A DNA stretch of 64,000 bases, from assembly GCA_963978545.1 (NCBI GenBank), contig OZ021721.1, positions 99,497,918-99,561,917 on the forward strand, written 5' to 3'. The DNA comes from Linyphia triangularis (lineage: Eukaryota; Arthropoda; Arachnida; Araneae; Linyphiidae). Position numbers and translations under genes: made by a program. This document shows positions 36,579-50,155 of the stretch, one piece after another (position 1 is the stretch's first letter; every line of letters starts with the position of its first letter). The notes under the pieces were generated by a model. That model had not been told where the DNA came from and ran no database searches. It saw only the letters and a program-made list of their open reading frames with translations.

Positions 36579-37799
36579 TCATTTCTATCTCTACAATATT
36601 AGAAAGGAATTTCAAATTTCAAATTATACAGCTTGATCCATGTTTATGGGTTCGAATCGTTCTTTATCACTCGAAGTGATTTAAGGTAGAAAATGACATC
36701 CGTATGGCAACGTGGCTTCCTATTTGAAAAAAAAATCCATCACCGAAATGACAACCGATTAGTTTCAGTAAATCGACAACAGGTGTCACTATAATAGTAC
36801 GAGGAGGTAAATAAAAACAAAGACGGATATTTATTGGTTGGTAAAACCTTTAAACATGTGCATAAACTGAGCTATGGTCCTTTTTATCAGCCAATAAAAA
36901 TGCAGGTAACTTTAAGAAGCTATTCAAAGTGACTATATAAAACTCTTGGGTGATTACATTTTAAGTGATACTTTACATTAAAGTGATAACATTAAAAAAA
37001 ACGAATCACTGGTCAGAATTACGTGAAATTTGAATTGAATATACGGATGGATTTTTTTTAAACGGGCCTAAATGAGATTTTATAAAAGTATAAAAATAAG
37101 ATAATTATTTTTCTAATATTAAAATCTGCAACATTGATGATTCCAGAAAACTATTTCACTAGATTTCGAGCTGTAATTTTATAGTAATATATTCTGTTTT
37201 GATTTTTTTATGTATCAACTACAAGAAAATGTCAATCGGGTGACAAATTTGAATTAATTTTTTGTTAGATTACACATTTTATTTATTTTTTCATTCAGTA
37301 TAGAAATTATGCAGTGCATGAATGAAATATTAGAAATAAATAATATTTATCAGATCTATTTTGAAAAAAAAATCTGAATTACGACGAAAACCACAATATG
37401 TACCTACCTTGAGTCGTTAAACAATTACTATAAATTATTGCAACCACTTACGATACTAACAAAGTATATTTTTATCGATGACAAGTCTATAATTTTTAAT
37501 TTTCATCAATAAATTTAAATACTATACTACGTATATCGAAGAATTCAGCAGTTCTTATTTAGTCACCCCATTAAGATTAACGAGTGTGTCATGATGGTCC
37601 TATTAACAATAATGTCAGTTCATTAACTTCAATGCAACCCCATATAGTCACAAATTTTTATTTTTATGAATAAAACTAAATGATATTTAGATATATAACA
37701 AAAAAAAATTGTTTATTGGAAAATTTTAATTGTTATGGAATACTTTTTTTTTTTTAAGAACGAATAGCATCCACTTGAGTAAGTCTTTTTAATAGCATC
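36579..37799 (+). other. KChIP intron, unannotated part
   Basis: Start of the 9.2-kb GC-AG intron. AT-rich with no recognised repeat. Confidence 0.6.
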
Positions 37800-38430
37800 A
37801 TCAGCATTAGATTCAAAAGTTCAAAAACTGTCTGAGCACAGAACTGAACTGTATTAGACTCAGTGCTGAATGATATTGATGCAACTGGGTATTCTTTCTT
37901 GTAGTATGTAGTATACTATTTGAGGCGTTGAGCGCCAGAACGGACCATCCCACAACTTGATTATTTTTTTTCTGTTTCTACCACGTTTTTTGTTTTTTGT
38001 TTGTTTTTTTGTTTGTTTGTTTGTTTGTTTGTTTGTTTGTTTGTTTGTTTGTTTGTTTGTTTGTTTGTTTGTTTGTTTGTTTGTTTGTTTGTTTGTTTGT
38101 TTGTTTGTTTGTTTGTTTGTTTGTTTGTTTGTTTGTTTGTTTGTTTGTTTGTTTGTAAAATCAATCATGCCAGAACGGAACAAATGTGGTTTATAAAATT
38201 GCTGACTAATTTGACCACATTGGATCTGTTTTGGTTTGATCATGAATGGTTTTGAAAAAAGCAGGTAGAAGCATCAAAAATCAAATTGTGTTGTGGTCCG
38301 TTCTGCAGCTCAACGATCAATTTTACGTTTCGAAGAGTCAGAATACAGAGATTGCACTTCTTCACAATGTTTTGCAACATAGTTTTCGAAAAAATTTATG
38401 TGCAGTCTGTAAACTGAACCGAAACCATAT
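37800..38430. repeat. Inverted repeat enclosing a (TTTG)n microsatellite
   Basis: The segment GCCAGAACGGACCATCCCAC near 37933 is repeated in inverted form as GTTGTGGTCCGTTCTGCAGC near 38290, with GAGCG/CGCTC-type continuation into the arms. Between them (TTTG)n runs uninterrupted from about 38011 to 38156, some 36 copies. The outer ends of the element could not be fixed, so the limits are approximate. It may be a degraded fold-back transposon with the microsatellite in its loop. Confidence 0.6.
38011..38156. repeat. (TTTG)n microsatellite
   Basis: Perfect four-base repeat of about 146 bp with a shorter imperfect lead-in from 37985. The ORFs read from it (Cys-Leu-Phe-Val and Thr-Asn-Lys-Gln repeats) are artefacts. 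Confidence 0.98.
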
Positions 38431-40333
38431 CTTTTAAAATGTGGAAGTTCATGATTTAAAACAGTAAGTGGTTCCTTTAGAGATTTTTATCATTAATTTA
38501 ATTTTTTTTCAAACAGTCTTTGATATTTTTCCTACTGTTAGTCAGTAACTCATTTGAAGTATATAATTGTATCTCTTTCAGAATGAGCAATAAAACTAAC
38601 TTGATTACTTATTGTATTTTTCGCAATTGTATGGCATACAAATTCGACGATTACTTTAATCAAATTTATTTATTTTTTCTTGTATTATGCCTCTTTTTTT
38701 CTTTCTTTCGCACTTTTTATGAAATTCAAACAAGTTTGCTGAGTATCTTTGGTTTCTAGCTTTGGTCTTTCTTTCATTTTGATATCCTTTTGTTTGAGTG
38801 TTTTCTTCCATGACTCTTTTGCCTTTTTTTGAAGAGCAATAAACTTTCTTTTTTACTTGAAAGACATTTTGAAATGAAATTTCCTCACTAACTTAAAAGT
38901 CTGCATCTGTCTTAAAATTAAGTTTATGAGTAAAATTAAATCTTATTAATTTTCTGTTTCCTGCATTCCTGCATTGATGATCTGATTATTTTCCTACCAT
39001 TGATTTTTTTTTATCTAATTCTTTCCCAGAAATTTATTTTTATTTGTTTTTTTTTTTAATTATTATTATTTATTTTTTTAATTGTCTCATTCCTTCTATT
39101 TTTTCATCCATATCCACTTTTAAATGGAAAGCCAAACTTAATAGGGTTAGGTATATATGTTCTCCCATTAAAGAAGTGGTCTTTTAAAAGAAAACTCAAC
39201 TGTTTACTAAAAGTTATCCCTTTTTTCCATTTTAAACTTTCATTAAAAATAGGGATTCCAAGATTTCTTAGTTTTCTTCAACGTGCTGAAATTGCTATTT
39301 TTCTTTACCATAGTGCTGCCATCCACTGTATTTTTCTTAATTTGCTCATATCTGATTTTTTTTTCTTTTCTTTTTTTTTAAGCTTTGATTTTCAAACAAA
39401 TAACACAAATAAAACAAACAATTCGTCAGAAGTGGAGATCCAACCCTTTAAATCGGTTAATCATTTATCAATTTTGTTTTTGTATACAGGGAATAAAAGA
39501 AATCATCACAAAAAAACACCGTCCAGAAATAATATATGATAGACCAAATCAAGCAATTCATATTCCGTACTTTTATTTAAATATGTTTTTATTTTACAAA
39601 ACATTCTCTTTACTTTGACACACATCCACTTGCACTGGGATTTAAAAAACAAAGATTCCCACTAAAATACACATTTAAGTACTCGTGACCTACTTTAACT
39701 GAATTCATAAGGTCAAACCAGGAAAACAAAAAGAAAATTGTTTTGAAGGCACTTCTAATGGAAGCTAGGAAAGTAAGTACTTTCTCCTGATTAGAGCCTC
39801 GAAATAACAGCCATTTCTCCGCATTTGTTACGATAGGAAAACTGGGGCTATCTATTCTATTTCAAAAAAATAAATCAGATAAAATAAATGCAAGAAATTG
39901 AGACAAAAATAATTATGATTGCGAATTTATTAGTTGCTTTGAAATCGGTCCAAAAGCCTTTCTTTTTAATCAGAAAAATAAAAAAAAAATCATCTTAATT
40001 ATGTAGTAGTCATAAAGTTTAAAGAATCAAAAAGGTGAACTGAAATTTTCTGTAAAATATCTTATCTATTCATTTTAGTATGGTATATGGTATGTTCTTA
40101 AAAATAATATCCCGGGAAACTTTTTTTTTAATTTCATTATTTTTATTAAAAGAAATGTGATGTACTCATCTTTGTTATGAGTGCCATAGAGACAAAGGGC
40201 TTCATCTGGCTTTTAAAATTTAAAATAAAATGAAGAAGATAATAATACATGAAAGTAAAAATAACTATAATAAAGTTTTTTAAATATTCATTCGAAAAGG
40301 AAAATTAAAGCATAACTATTAATTATCATTTCA
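38431..40333 (+). other. KChIP intron, unannotated part
   Basis: T-rich plus strand with several unsupported ORFs. No repeat ends recognised. Confidence 0.6.
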
Positions 40334-40337
40334 TTAA

Positions 40338-41194
40338 GGTAACAAGGAATCGAAAATTATGAAAAATGTCGATTTTGAGATTTTAATTGTTTCAAATAGC
40401 GGATTTCATGACGTTTACAGTGATATCACTCTTGGCAATATCTACAGTGATTATTTTACAGTGATATTACTCTTGGCAATATCTACAGTGATTATTTTAC
40501 AGTAATATTACTCTTGGCAATATCTACAGTGATTATTTTACAGTGATATTACTCTTGGCAATACCTATATTGGAAGTATCATCAACAAAGAGACATATGG
40601 TGCAGGAATACGGTAAATAAAGGGGGGAGGGGGTTACTTTAAACTTGATTTACTCAGAACAATGTTTTTGACGTTTGATGTACCTTTTCTCGTGGACTAT
40701 AGTATTGCTAGAAAAAAAAATTAAACACTGAAATATTCATTGAATATTGCTACTTACTTTAATATGAGCTATTAGAACTATTTACAGATGAAAAAAGTTA
40801 TTGAAATTTAAACAATTTTTTTTTTTTTTTTTTTTTTTTTGTAATGTTATAGTAAAAAGTTACTTTTTAAGAAACTAGGCAATATTTTTTGAAAAAGTCC
40901 ATGTTAATGTAATAAAGAATGTTTGATTTATCACTACAAAAAATTTTAATTCAATATCTCTTACAGTTAAAAAGCACCAAACATCAAAATCATAGTTCTG
41001 AGTAAATCAAGTTTAAAGTAAACAATCCCCCTTAATTCATAGTATTTCTGCACCATACGTCTCTTTGCTGATGATACTTTCAATATAGGTATTGCCAAGT
41101 GTTACATGTCACTGTAAACGTCATGAAGGCCGCTATTTGAAACAACTAAAATCTCAAAATCGACACATTTAATAATTTTCGATTCCTTGTTACC
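40338..41194. mobile_element. TTAA-flanked fold-back element, 857 bp
   Basis: TTAA stands at 40334-40337 and 41195-41198. Both ends begin GGTAACAAGGAATCGAAAAT reading inward. The arms remain complementary for several hundred bases: GTTTCAAATAGCG, GACGTTTACAGTGA, ATACCTATATTG, ACAAAGAGACATATGGTGCA and TTGATTTACTCAGAAC all have inverted partners. The left arm carries a 41-bp tandem repeat at about 40415-40570 that the right arm lacks. The loop contains a run of 25 T. TTAA duplication suggests the piggyBac superfamily. No transposase is encoded. Confidence 0.85.
40415..40570 (+). repeat. 41-bp tandem repeat inside the fold-back element
   Basis: CTTGGCAATA recurs at 40431, 40472, 40513 and 40554, exactly 41 bp apart, with nearly identical units containing ATCTACAGTGATTATTTTAC. 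Only one matching copy exists in the opposite arm, so the expansion followed formation of the element. Confidence 0.95.
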
Positions 41195-41858
41195 TTAAGA
41201 AGTTCATCTAAAATTTTTGAAAATAAAGGTTGGTACGAGTAAGCCGCCTTCTACCCCTCTTTGTGTGAACTGCACCCCCCCCCCCCTGTAAACTATAAAC
41301 AATCCTGCCGGAGCTTATGTCGTTGATTAAGAGTAAATCGGAAAATATCGAACATACTTTTATATACTAATATACTAAAACGTTCTGTTTTGAGTACTTA
41401 ACATTTTATGAAAATATAATCGTTTTACCATTCCTGTTTAGCAACTATCACAAACCTCGTAAAAGAAATATTTCAAACAAATTTAATTTTTTTTTTCTTG
41501 TCAAAAAGTTATAAATATGTTAGGTATAAAATAAATAAATATATCTTTGTAATAAGAACAGTGATGCTAAATTCTACAATATTTTAAGGAGTCATTCGGT
41601 TCCTGCTACTCTAATGTACAGTTTGTAATAAAAAAGATAGGCATTTGGTTATTAATAATGCAGTTACATGGGGATTTTAGATACGTATCGTATTTAATAT
41701 GGATATAAATTTTGTTTTTCTCTTTGTTTCTGTAGTTTTTCATGTTCCGATTTTTCCTTATAAATTTTTGTTACATATAAATGTATCTGGACATTATGTC
41801 TGGACGAGTATGTGCCCCTTGACATGCAATAACCAACCATGTTAAAGAAAGTTATTGC

Positions 41859-42552
41859 CAGGGGTGTACTGAGACATAAAATCGGCCCGGTGATATTTCA
41901 TTTATGCCAGCCCTAGTTTTAAATATGACCATTAATCAAATTTTGATGATTATTTTTCATAATAAAATCCTAGAATTAATTAAATAATTAAAATTAATAA
42001 ATAAATGTTTTTTAAATTTAATATATTTTTATTTATATTTTTGTATTTAATAATCTATTTCAATAATTAGTTTTATTTATTAAATAATTTTAACAATTGG
42101 ATTGCTTTAAAAATTAGTTTAATTACATGAAATTTTCCCTCTACTATTTAAATACTTCCTTTGGGTGAACTTGGTTTCCATAAATCATTAATATATTTAA
42201 CCTTAAAAGTTCTAAAATAACAGAAAATTAGATATTTGATAATATACAAATCTTTATGCTTCTATTTTCTAAGTACAAAATAATCTATAAAGTTCAAATG
42301 TGAAATTTTAAGCAAATTTTAATGTACAAACTATATATCTCAACTTTTAAAAGTAATAGTTCATTAATAGTGTGATCTGCATTGAATGCATTTGACTTTT
42401 TAAAAAAAACACCAAGGAAGGGAATTACTTATATTGAGAATTAAATTAAAAAACTAAAGAAGAAGAACTTCTGTACCGGACCGGCCCATTGTTTACAGAC
42501 ACTGACAGGCCCGTTGACAGCACTGGACAAACCTATGGTCAATATGCCCCTG
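41859..42552. mobile_element. hAT-like non-autonomous element with 8-bp TSD, 694 bp
   Basis: GTTATTGC is directly repeated at 41851-41858 and 42553-42560. The left end is CAGGGGTGTACTGA and the right end reverse-complements to CAGGGGCATATTGA, 11 of 14 matching. CAGGGG ends with an 8-bp target duplication are typical of hAT transposons. The interior is AT-rich without an ORF. It lies in the large KChIP intron. Confidence 0.85.
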
Positions 42553-43129
42553 GTTATTGCTCTTATTTTTAAAAAAAATCAAATACAGAGTCAAGATACA
42601 TTCGCTAAGAATAGCAATTTCTTTTCTTTAAGTTAGTTAAAATATATAAATTAAAATGTATTCGAAATATTAAATATAACATTTAAATGAAATGCAATGC
42701 TGAGAAAATTAATAAATGCATATTGTACTTAGCTTTCATAAATTAACATTTGTCAATTTAAACAAACCCTTTATAGTTCAGGATATTAAAATTTAAAAAC
42801 TATCACCTATAAATAATGCAAAGAAGCTTTGCTTATGAATTTTGTAGAATCTCATTAATCCTTTTAACTACAATTAGTTGAGGTACACTGACTAAGTCCT
42901 CTTATCTTCAGCTACTTATAATATTATCCTGGCTCACTGCTTATCGTAAATGGTAGGGGTTACTAGAAAAAACTAGTTTTGGACTACATCCAGTTAGTCA
43001 ATTATTAAATTGAGATTCTCTCTTATAGTTGTCAGCAGAAGAATTTCAAATGTGCAACAACAACAAAAATTCAATTATCCCTCCAAAGGGTACGATACCT
43101 TTCTAAGTTATATGAATCAGTTAAGTTGA

Positions 43130-43347
43130 AATAAAAGATGTTATAAGGATCAGATAAGTTAAGGTGATGAATCCCCTCCCTATTTTATAAGTATCAGTTA
43201 AGCGGGAAAAGACAAATGCCATATGTATTATAAACATCAGTTATATTAAAAAAGGGGGTTGTGTTATAACTCCCGCTTCTTATGTTACAATCAGTTATGT
43301 AGGAGAGGAGAGGGAACAGCAATACTCTTCTATGCGTTAAGTATCAG
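43130..43347 (+). repeat. Degenerate minisatellite, left block
   Basis: The motif TAAGTATCAGTTAAG and variants recur every 40-60 bp, mixed with GGAAAAG-type purine tracts and CCTTCCTAT-type tracts. The same motifs resume at 45185-45700, so this was one array, now split by the TTAA element and its amplified derivative. Confidence 0.75.
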
Positions 43348-43351
43348 TTAA

Positions 43352-44342
<991 letters not shown>

Positions 44343-45185
44343 TTAAATTATAGGAGGCAATATGCCATTCTATGTAATAAGTATAAGATAAATTCTCAGG
44401 AGCATTGCCTTCCAAATTCAAAGAAAACCTTACTTACTCTAATAGTTTCGAATTTCTTCTTCCAAAAATTATTAAAAAATACTTCTAAAGGAGATATTAT
44501 TACAAATTAGGTATCATTTTAAAGGGAGGAAATCAAATTTTAATAAACAATTATAAATTCAAAATCGATTTTTAATATATTTTAGGGTACTAACACCCCT
44601 TAAATTATAGGAGGCAATATGCCATTCTATGTAATAAGTATAAGATAAATTCTCAGGAGCATTGCCTTCCAAATTCAAAGAAAACCTTACTTACTCTAAT
44701 AGTTTCGAATTTCTTCTTCCAAAAATTATTAAAAAATACTTCTAAAGGAGATATTATTACAAATTAGGTATCATTTTAAAGGGAGGAAATCAAATTTTAA
44801 TAAACAATTATAAATTCAAAATCTATTTTTAATATATTTTAGGGTACTAACACCCCTTAAATTATAGGAGGCAATATGCCATTCTATGTAATAAGTATAA
44901 GATAAATTCTCAGGAGCATTGCCTTCCAAATTCAAAGAAAACCTTACTTACTCTAATAGTTTCGAATTTCTTCTTCCAAAAATTATTAAAAAATACTTCT
45001 AAAGGAGATATTATTACAAATTAGGTATCATTTTAAAGGGAGGAAATCAAATTTTAATAAACAATTATAAATTCAAAATTGATTTTTAATATATTTTAGG
45101 GTACTAACACCCCTTAAATTATAGGAGGCAATATGCCATTCTATGTAATAAGTATAAGATAAATTCTCAGGAGCATTGCCTTCCT

Positions 45186-45700
45186 ATTTTATAAGTAAAA
45201 GTTAATTTGTAGATAAAAAATACCATATATATTAAAACTATAAGTGGGAGAAAATGATCATCGGCCCTCTTTATTATAAGCATCAATCAGGTTTCATGGA
45301 TGGGGGGAGAGCAACGCTCTCCTGTTATAAGAGTATCAGTTAGGTTTATTTGGGAAGCAATTCTCTTACTTTAAGAGTATCAGTTAAATTAGTAAGGGCC
45401 CATTCTCTCTATGCTATAAATATCAGTTAAGTTGGATAAGGAATCCTATATGTTAGAGGTGGTGTGATTAATGGTATAAGTGTTAAGTTGGAAAAGAGGA
45501 AAATATGCTCTAAGTATAAATATCAGTTAAGTGTAAAGTTTTAAAGTGGGAGAGTGGCAAAGTCACCCTACCTTATAAGTATCAGTTAAGAAAGGGAAAT
45601 GGGGAATATTTTTCTCTGTTGTAAGTATAAGTTAGGGGAAGCAATGCTTCCACATTTTATAATAACCAGTTAAATTGAGGAGAGGGGGAGATGAACTGTA
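45186..45700 (+). repeat. Degenerate minisatellite, right block
   Basis: Continuation of the TAAGTATCAGTTAAG minisatellite, with unit lengths of about 40-60 bp and divergent spacers. It ends about 60 bp before the KChIP exon at 45763. Confidence 0.75.
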
Positions 45701-45762
45701 ATGCCTTCCTATGTTTCCCTAATCACTTTGTCATAAAAGTAATGTATGTCTTTGTAATGTAG

Positions 45763-45906
45763 GAGTGTCCATCTGGAATGGTGCGTGAAGAGACTTTTAA
45801 AGGCATATATGCCCAGTACTTCCCCAAAGGAGCTGACACAAGCCAGTACGCCCACTACGTATTCAACACCTTCGATCAAGACCATACAGGGGCCATTACT
45901 TTCACG
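45763..45906 (+). CDS. KChIP-like, exon with degenerate EF1 and most of EF2
   Basis: Exon of 144 nt (48 codons), phase 0 at both ends, between a TTTGTAATGTAG acceptor and an ACG|GTAATA donor. It begins [20 protein letters not shown]. The cysteine-proline pair in the first EF loop is the family signature of a non-calcium-binding EF1. It continues through YAHYVFNTF into the EF2 loop [11 protein letters not shown], whose twelfth position (Asp) is the first codon of the next exon. EF2 has Asp at positions 1 and 3, Thr at 5 and Asp at 12, which suits weak calcium or magnesium binding as in vertebrate KChIPs. The acceptor follows directly after a degenerate minisatellite and a TTAA-flanked element. 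Confidence 0.96.
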
Positions 45907-47176
45907 GTAATATATTATTTCCGCCACTTCTAAGAAGATTCAAATATAGTTGTAAGTCAATTTTAACAAACACTTCTTCAAGATATGGAGAGTATTTTAA
46001 ACGATTAAAAAAATTATCTTGTAAACCATTTCTTTTTAATTGGCAAAGAAATCTATCTCGTCGTAATAGATAAGTGAACCTTTCTAAAAATCGTGCTAAC
46101 ATATTATTCTTAATAGAAGATTTTTTTTCGGGTCCCTTTTGAAAAATTACATTAAAGAGAAATTTGTAATAGAAAATTAGAGCAATTCGTTAAAACATTA
46201 TGTTCCGCGACTAAATAGATTAACAACTTTAAATATTATAAGGTAATATTGAATAATGATATTAATACATGATAAATTAACCCTCCAAGAACGACTAAAA
46301 TTTACCCTTTAGCAAAATATATAATACTACTGCTAATAATATAACATATAATGGTATATGATATATTATAATATATTATTATAAGATTTTAGTCCCAATG
46401 AAAAAATTTCCCTTACAACCATATAAATTAAAAATGGATTAACTTTTTTATTCCACACTAAGTTGCTAATTTTAAAATCGATACGGTTACCTTTTTATAC
46501 ACACACGTTCTAATTTGTATGATGTGTCAATTTTAATTGCATTTACAAAGCAAAAGTAAAAGTAAAAAGGGATTTGCAATGTTCCTTCACTGGTGATACT
46601 CAAAACCAATCTGGTTTTACCTTTTTACTAAACACTTGTTAAATTTTATGCTGCTTCAATTTATATTACCAACTTGATAATACAAAGAGTTACAAACAAA
46701 CCAACAAAAGCTGTCAGCTACACAAAAACCAATCGAACCAATTCGTATTGCCAACTTGGTAATACAAATTGATTGTATTAACAACTTGGCAATACAAATT
46801 GCGTAATTCATCGCAACAGTAAATAATTCTATCTAAATTTCATTTCACGCTTTTTCGTAAAAACATTTCTACGAAGATAATTTTTTTCATAATTTGCTTA
46901 CCTAAACCCAGACCAAGTTAATAAAAAAAAAGTTTGGTTCTAAGTAAAACTTTCCTCTTAACTCAAGTAGTAAAATGATTATCTGGAGGACACATCTCAC
47001 TCCATCCTTAATTTGATTACAGTTGGGTAATGAGATCATAGACGCCTGGAGGCTATGAAAATAGGAATTAATTACTATTTCTTGCAACGGGATAGTAAAA
47101 ATTGAAAAGCCTAGTAACTCCGATGAATATCGGAAAAGAAATTCATTTCTTCTAGTATTTTTCTTCCTTATATTAT
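45907..47176 (+). other. KChIP intron between visible exons 2 and 3, left part
   Basis: AT-rich. CCAACTTG.TAATACAAA-type motifs recur between 46660 and 46800, which may be a short degenerate repeat. No other feature seen. Confidence 0.55.
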
Positions 47177-47180
47177 TTAA

Positions 47181-47912
47181 GGTATACATATACGTTGGGA
47201 ATCGCAAAAATTGACCCAAACAGGCATTTTTGTTTTTTCATTCTAAAATGTTCTCCAATTCATTATCTTTAAAATGATACCAATAACTTTCTTATAGTTA
47301 AAATACTTTTTTAATTACATGCAATTTCGTAAAGGTCGACGTTTAAAACACATTGGAAAAAAGAAAATGTTGAAAACTTTGAACTCAATTTCTGGAGAAC
47401 TGCTTTTCATTGTTGAGTGAATGTACTCCAACGGTGATATCTTAAGAGTTAATAAACTGATTTTTAAAATTTAAACTGTATAATTTAGATAACATTTCAG
47501 AGCACGGTCTCTACCTGTTTACAAAAATTTGGGTAAAAAATAGATTTTTTTTATGTATTTTAGAATATTTTATTTTTGGAAATTTTTTATTTTTTCTAGT
47601 ATTTTTATGTTAAATGTTAAAATTTAAAAAAATATTTAAGTTATGCATTATATTTGGCTTGGACCCGTGTATCAATACCTTGTCTTTAATTTCCAGTAAG
47701 AAATTTGTTTCAAAATTAATTAGTTATTATTTTATCATCGTTGCAACTAGGCTTTAATTAGTGAATTAAAATTCAATTAAATAAATAAATATTTTGTTTT
47801 TTTACTTTTTGCTACTGCAAATACATTAAATTTTTTACTCTTGTAATTCTCACCAAAATTTGACACGCTAGCATAAGAAATAAAAAAAAATTGTCCAACG
47901 TATATGTATACC
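47181..47912. mobile_element. TTAA MITE, GGTATAC family, copy 2 (732 bp)
   Basis: TTAA at 47177-47180 and 47913-47916 flanks perfect 18-bp inverted ends GGTATACATATACGTTGG. The interior is AT-rich and non-coding and aligns with the copy at 9077-9789 (for example AATTCATTA followed by CTTTAAAAT near the left end). It lies in the intron between the second and third visible KChIP exons. Confidence 0.9.
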
Positions 47913-48421
47913 TTAAAATAGGTCTGTTATGCCCAGAGTTAAAATTGCACATTTTACGTATTCTTTTCTTTGGCATTCATTCATGATTTTTTTTTTAAAA
48001 ACATTTAGTCAATTTACAAAGAGTGGTTGAGTGGTCTAAAATTATTATTTTTATACAATGTAAAAATGTCTTTGTTTAGGTGGCAAATAGCAATATTTAG
48101 GTCCTTCAATAAAATTTGCCTGACAGCATTGCTACTGGAAATTTTCGGAAACTATCTAAAATATTTGCAAATTTACAGCCAACCACTCGTGATGTATATC
48201 TTCAGTAAATAAATAGTCACTCTTATGAGTGGCTATTGAGAAAACTTGATAAACTAAAACTTTTTTTTTCATTGAAATGTTACAGAGGGTTATAAAAATG
48301 ATATAAACTAAGGGATAACAAGAAAATCTTTGTTAAGATTTTAGTATGAACAACTCTGCATTTGAAGTTTCATCTGAATTCTTCTAAGAATAGAATTACG
48401 TGAGTCATGAATAGCAGTTAA

Positions 48422-49126
48422 GGGGACTTGGTACCCTTCAAACTTTTTTTTTATTATTTAAGCCCTTAAAATTATAGTTTTTGCATATTTGGAAGTTTTA
48501 CTAAGTAAAAACTAAGTTTTATTAAAAAAGAGTTCTCATAGTGCTCTAAATTTTCAAAATTTTAAATATATTAAAAAAATTTATCAAATTTCAAATTATA
48601 TCATCTTTTTTATTTTTCAATATTTTTTTTAAAGTTTTCTAGTAATATACTTTTTTGGCATCGGATTTAGAATAAGAAAAAAAAGTTTTCCAGAAAAACG
48701 ATAATTACTGTACCTATAGGTTAAAAAAGCGTAAAAGACGGGTATATTTCAACATTTAAATTAGTAAAAAAAAAAGAGTTTTTATTTTATTCAAAAATCC
48801 ATTCCTATTTTTGTCAAATAGATATTAAGAATGATGCAAAAAAATATCAAGTGATCTCATTCATACTTACTGAAGTTTTAGGATCTTGAGTAAGGTGGAA
48901 ATTTCAAAAATCACGAACTGAGAAAATTGCGTTCGAAACATCAAAGGAGCTATTGCAGCAATGCTAAATTCTCCATAAGAATATAGTTTTTACGCAATTG
49001 CAGTTATCGGATCAGCTCAAAAATCTTGCCAAAATAAGAATAAGGCTTCAAATATTATAAAAACGCAAAAAATAGAAAATTGATATTTTTATTATTTTTT
49101 GTGAAAACAAGGGGTACCAAGTCCCC
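48422..49126. mobile_element. TTAA-flanked element, GGGGACTTGGTACCC ends (705 bp)
   Basis: TTAA at 48418-48421 and 49127-49130 encloses perfect 15-bp inverted ends GGGGACTTGGTACCC. The interior is AT-rich with no coding potential. The ends resemble those of the 43352-44342 element (GAGGAGTTTGTATCC, GGGGTGTTAGTACCC), so both probably belong to one piggyBac-like group. Confidence 0.88.
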
Positions 49127-49130
49127 TTAA

Positions 49131-50155
49131 GGAACAGACCAATTTTATTCCATTCTACTGTAATACTGTCTGAATTCGTCTGGAAATATAGCACGTAAGT
49201 CATGAATTGGTTAAAGGCCATAGAAATATATTTCCATTAATTTATACCATTCTTTATGAAGAAATGAAAAAAGTTCCTTTAGAAATGCTGGTGGAAGATG
49301 TAAGTCCATTACTCTATCATCTTTTGCATATGGCCTGATATTTTCAAAACACTCTGTAACTGCTAAATAGAGCAATTTTATTAAAAATTAAATTAATAAA
49401 GTAGTAGCTCTTAAAATGCTCATAGCTGCCTCATAAAGACGAAATAACCTATTGTTTATTCTGTGATATAGCGATCCTGCTATCCAAGTTTTGTTTCTCA
49501 AACAATACATTAGAGAACTTTCAAAAATCAGCAAACGTCATTGTTGTTGAAAATGTATTACCTGGCCTCGTTTCAAATAACCTCTTTTTAAAATATATGA
49601 CATTATCAATATTTTATTGAATACTAGCAACAAAAAATATACTTCATTTCATTAGGAAACATTTACATGCAATTACTTTTAGTAAACATTGCTGATAATT
49701 TATTAGAATGTCTGGTGCGACTCTGGTGGGGTCTTAAACAGTGAGAGCCTTACGAGTTTAAATACTTAACTCTAGCCTACTCTTTTATAATGTGTAGCCT
49801 TGTTTCTCTGGTAACCTAGTTCACACTTTTTCAACGATAACTCGAATCATAATTTTATTCAATCATCAATCGATATCTTCCTTAATGATGTGGAACTAAA
49901 TTAGTAGGTTCATTACTACATACTACATCAATGACAAGAATTGAATCATAAAAATACAGACAAATTAGAAGCAGTTTATAAAAAAAGATATTGATCGATA
50001 TGTAGAGAAAAAACAATAATTCGACTTCTCGTTAGAAAATATGAGTGAAGGTACCAATACATTATTCCAGACAATTTTCTTACTGAAATGACGTGCATTT
50101 TTAGACGTTAGACTATATAGGACAGAAAAAAATAGCTAACTAAAATGTGTTTCAG
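49131..50155 (+). other. KChIP intron between visible exons 2 and 3, right part
   Basis: AT-rich up to the TTTCAG acceptor at 50150-50155. No repeats recognised. Confidence 0.55.

Noticed and set aside
37860..38255. Gln/Asn-like Thr-Asn-Lys-Gln ORF and Cys-Leu-Phe-Val ORF
   Set aside because: Both strands of the (TTTG)n tract; not a prion-like protein.
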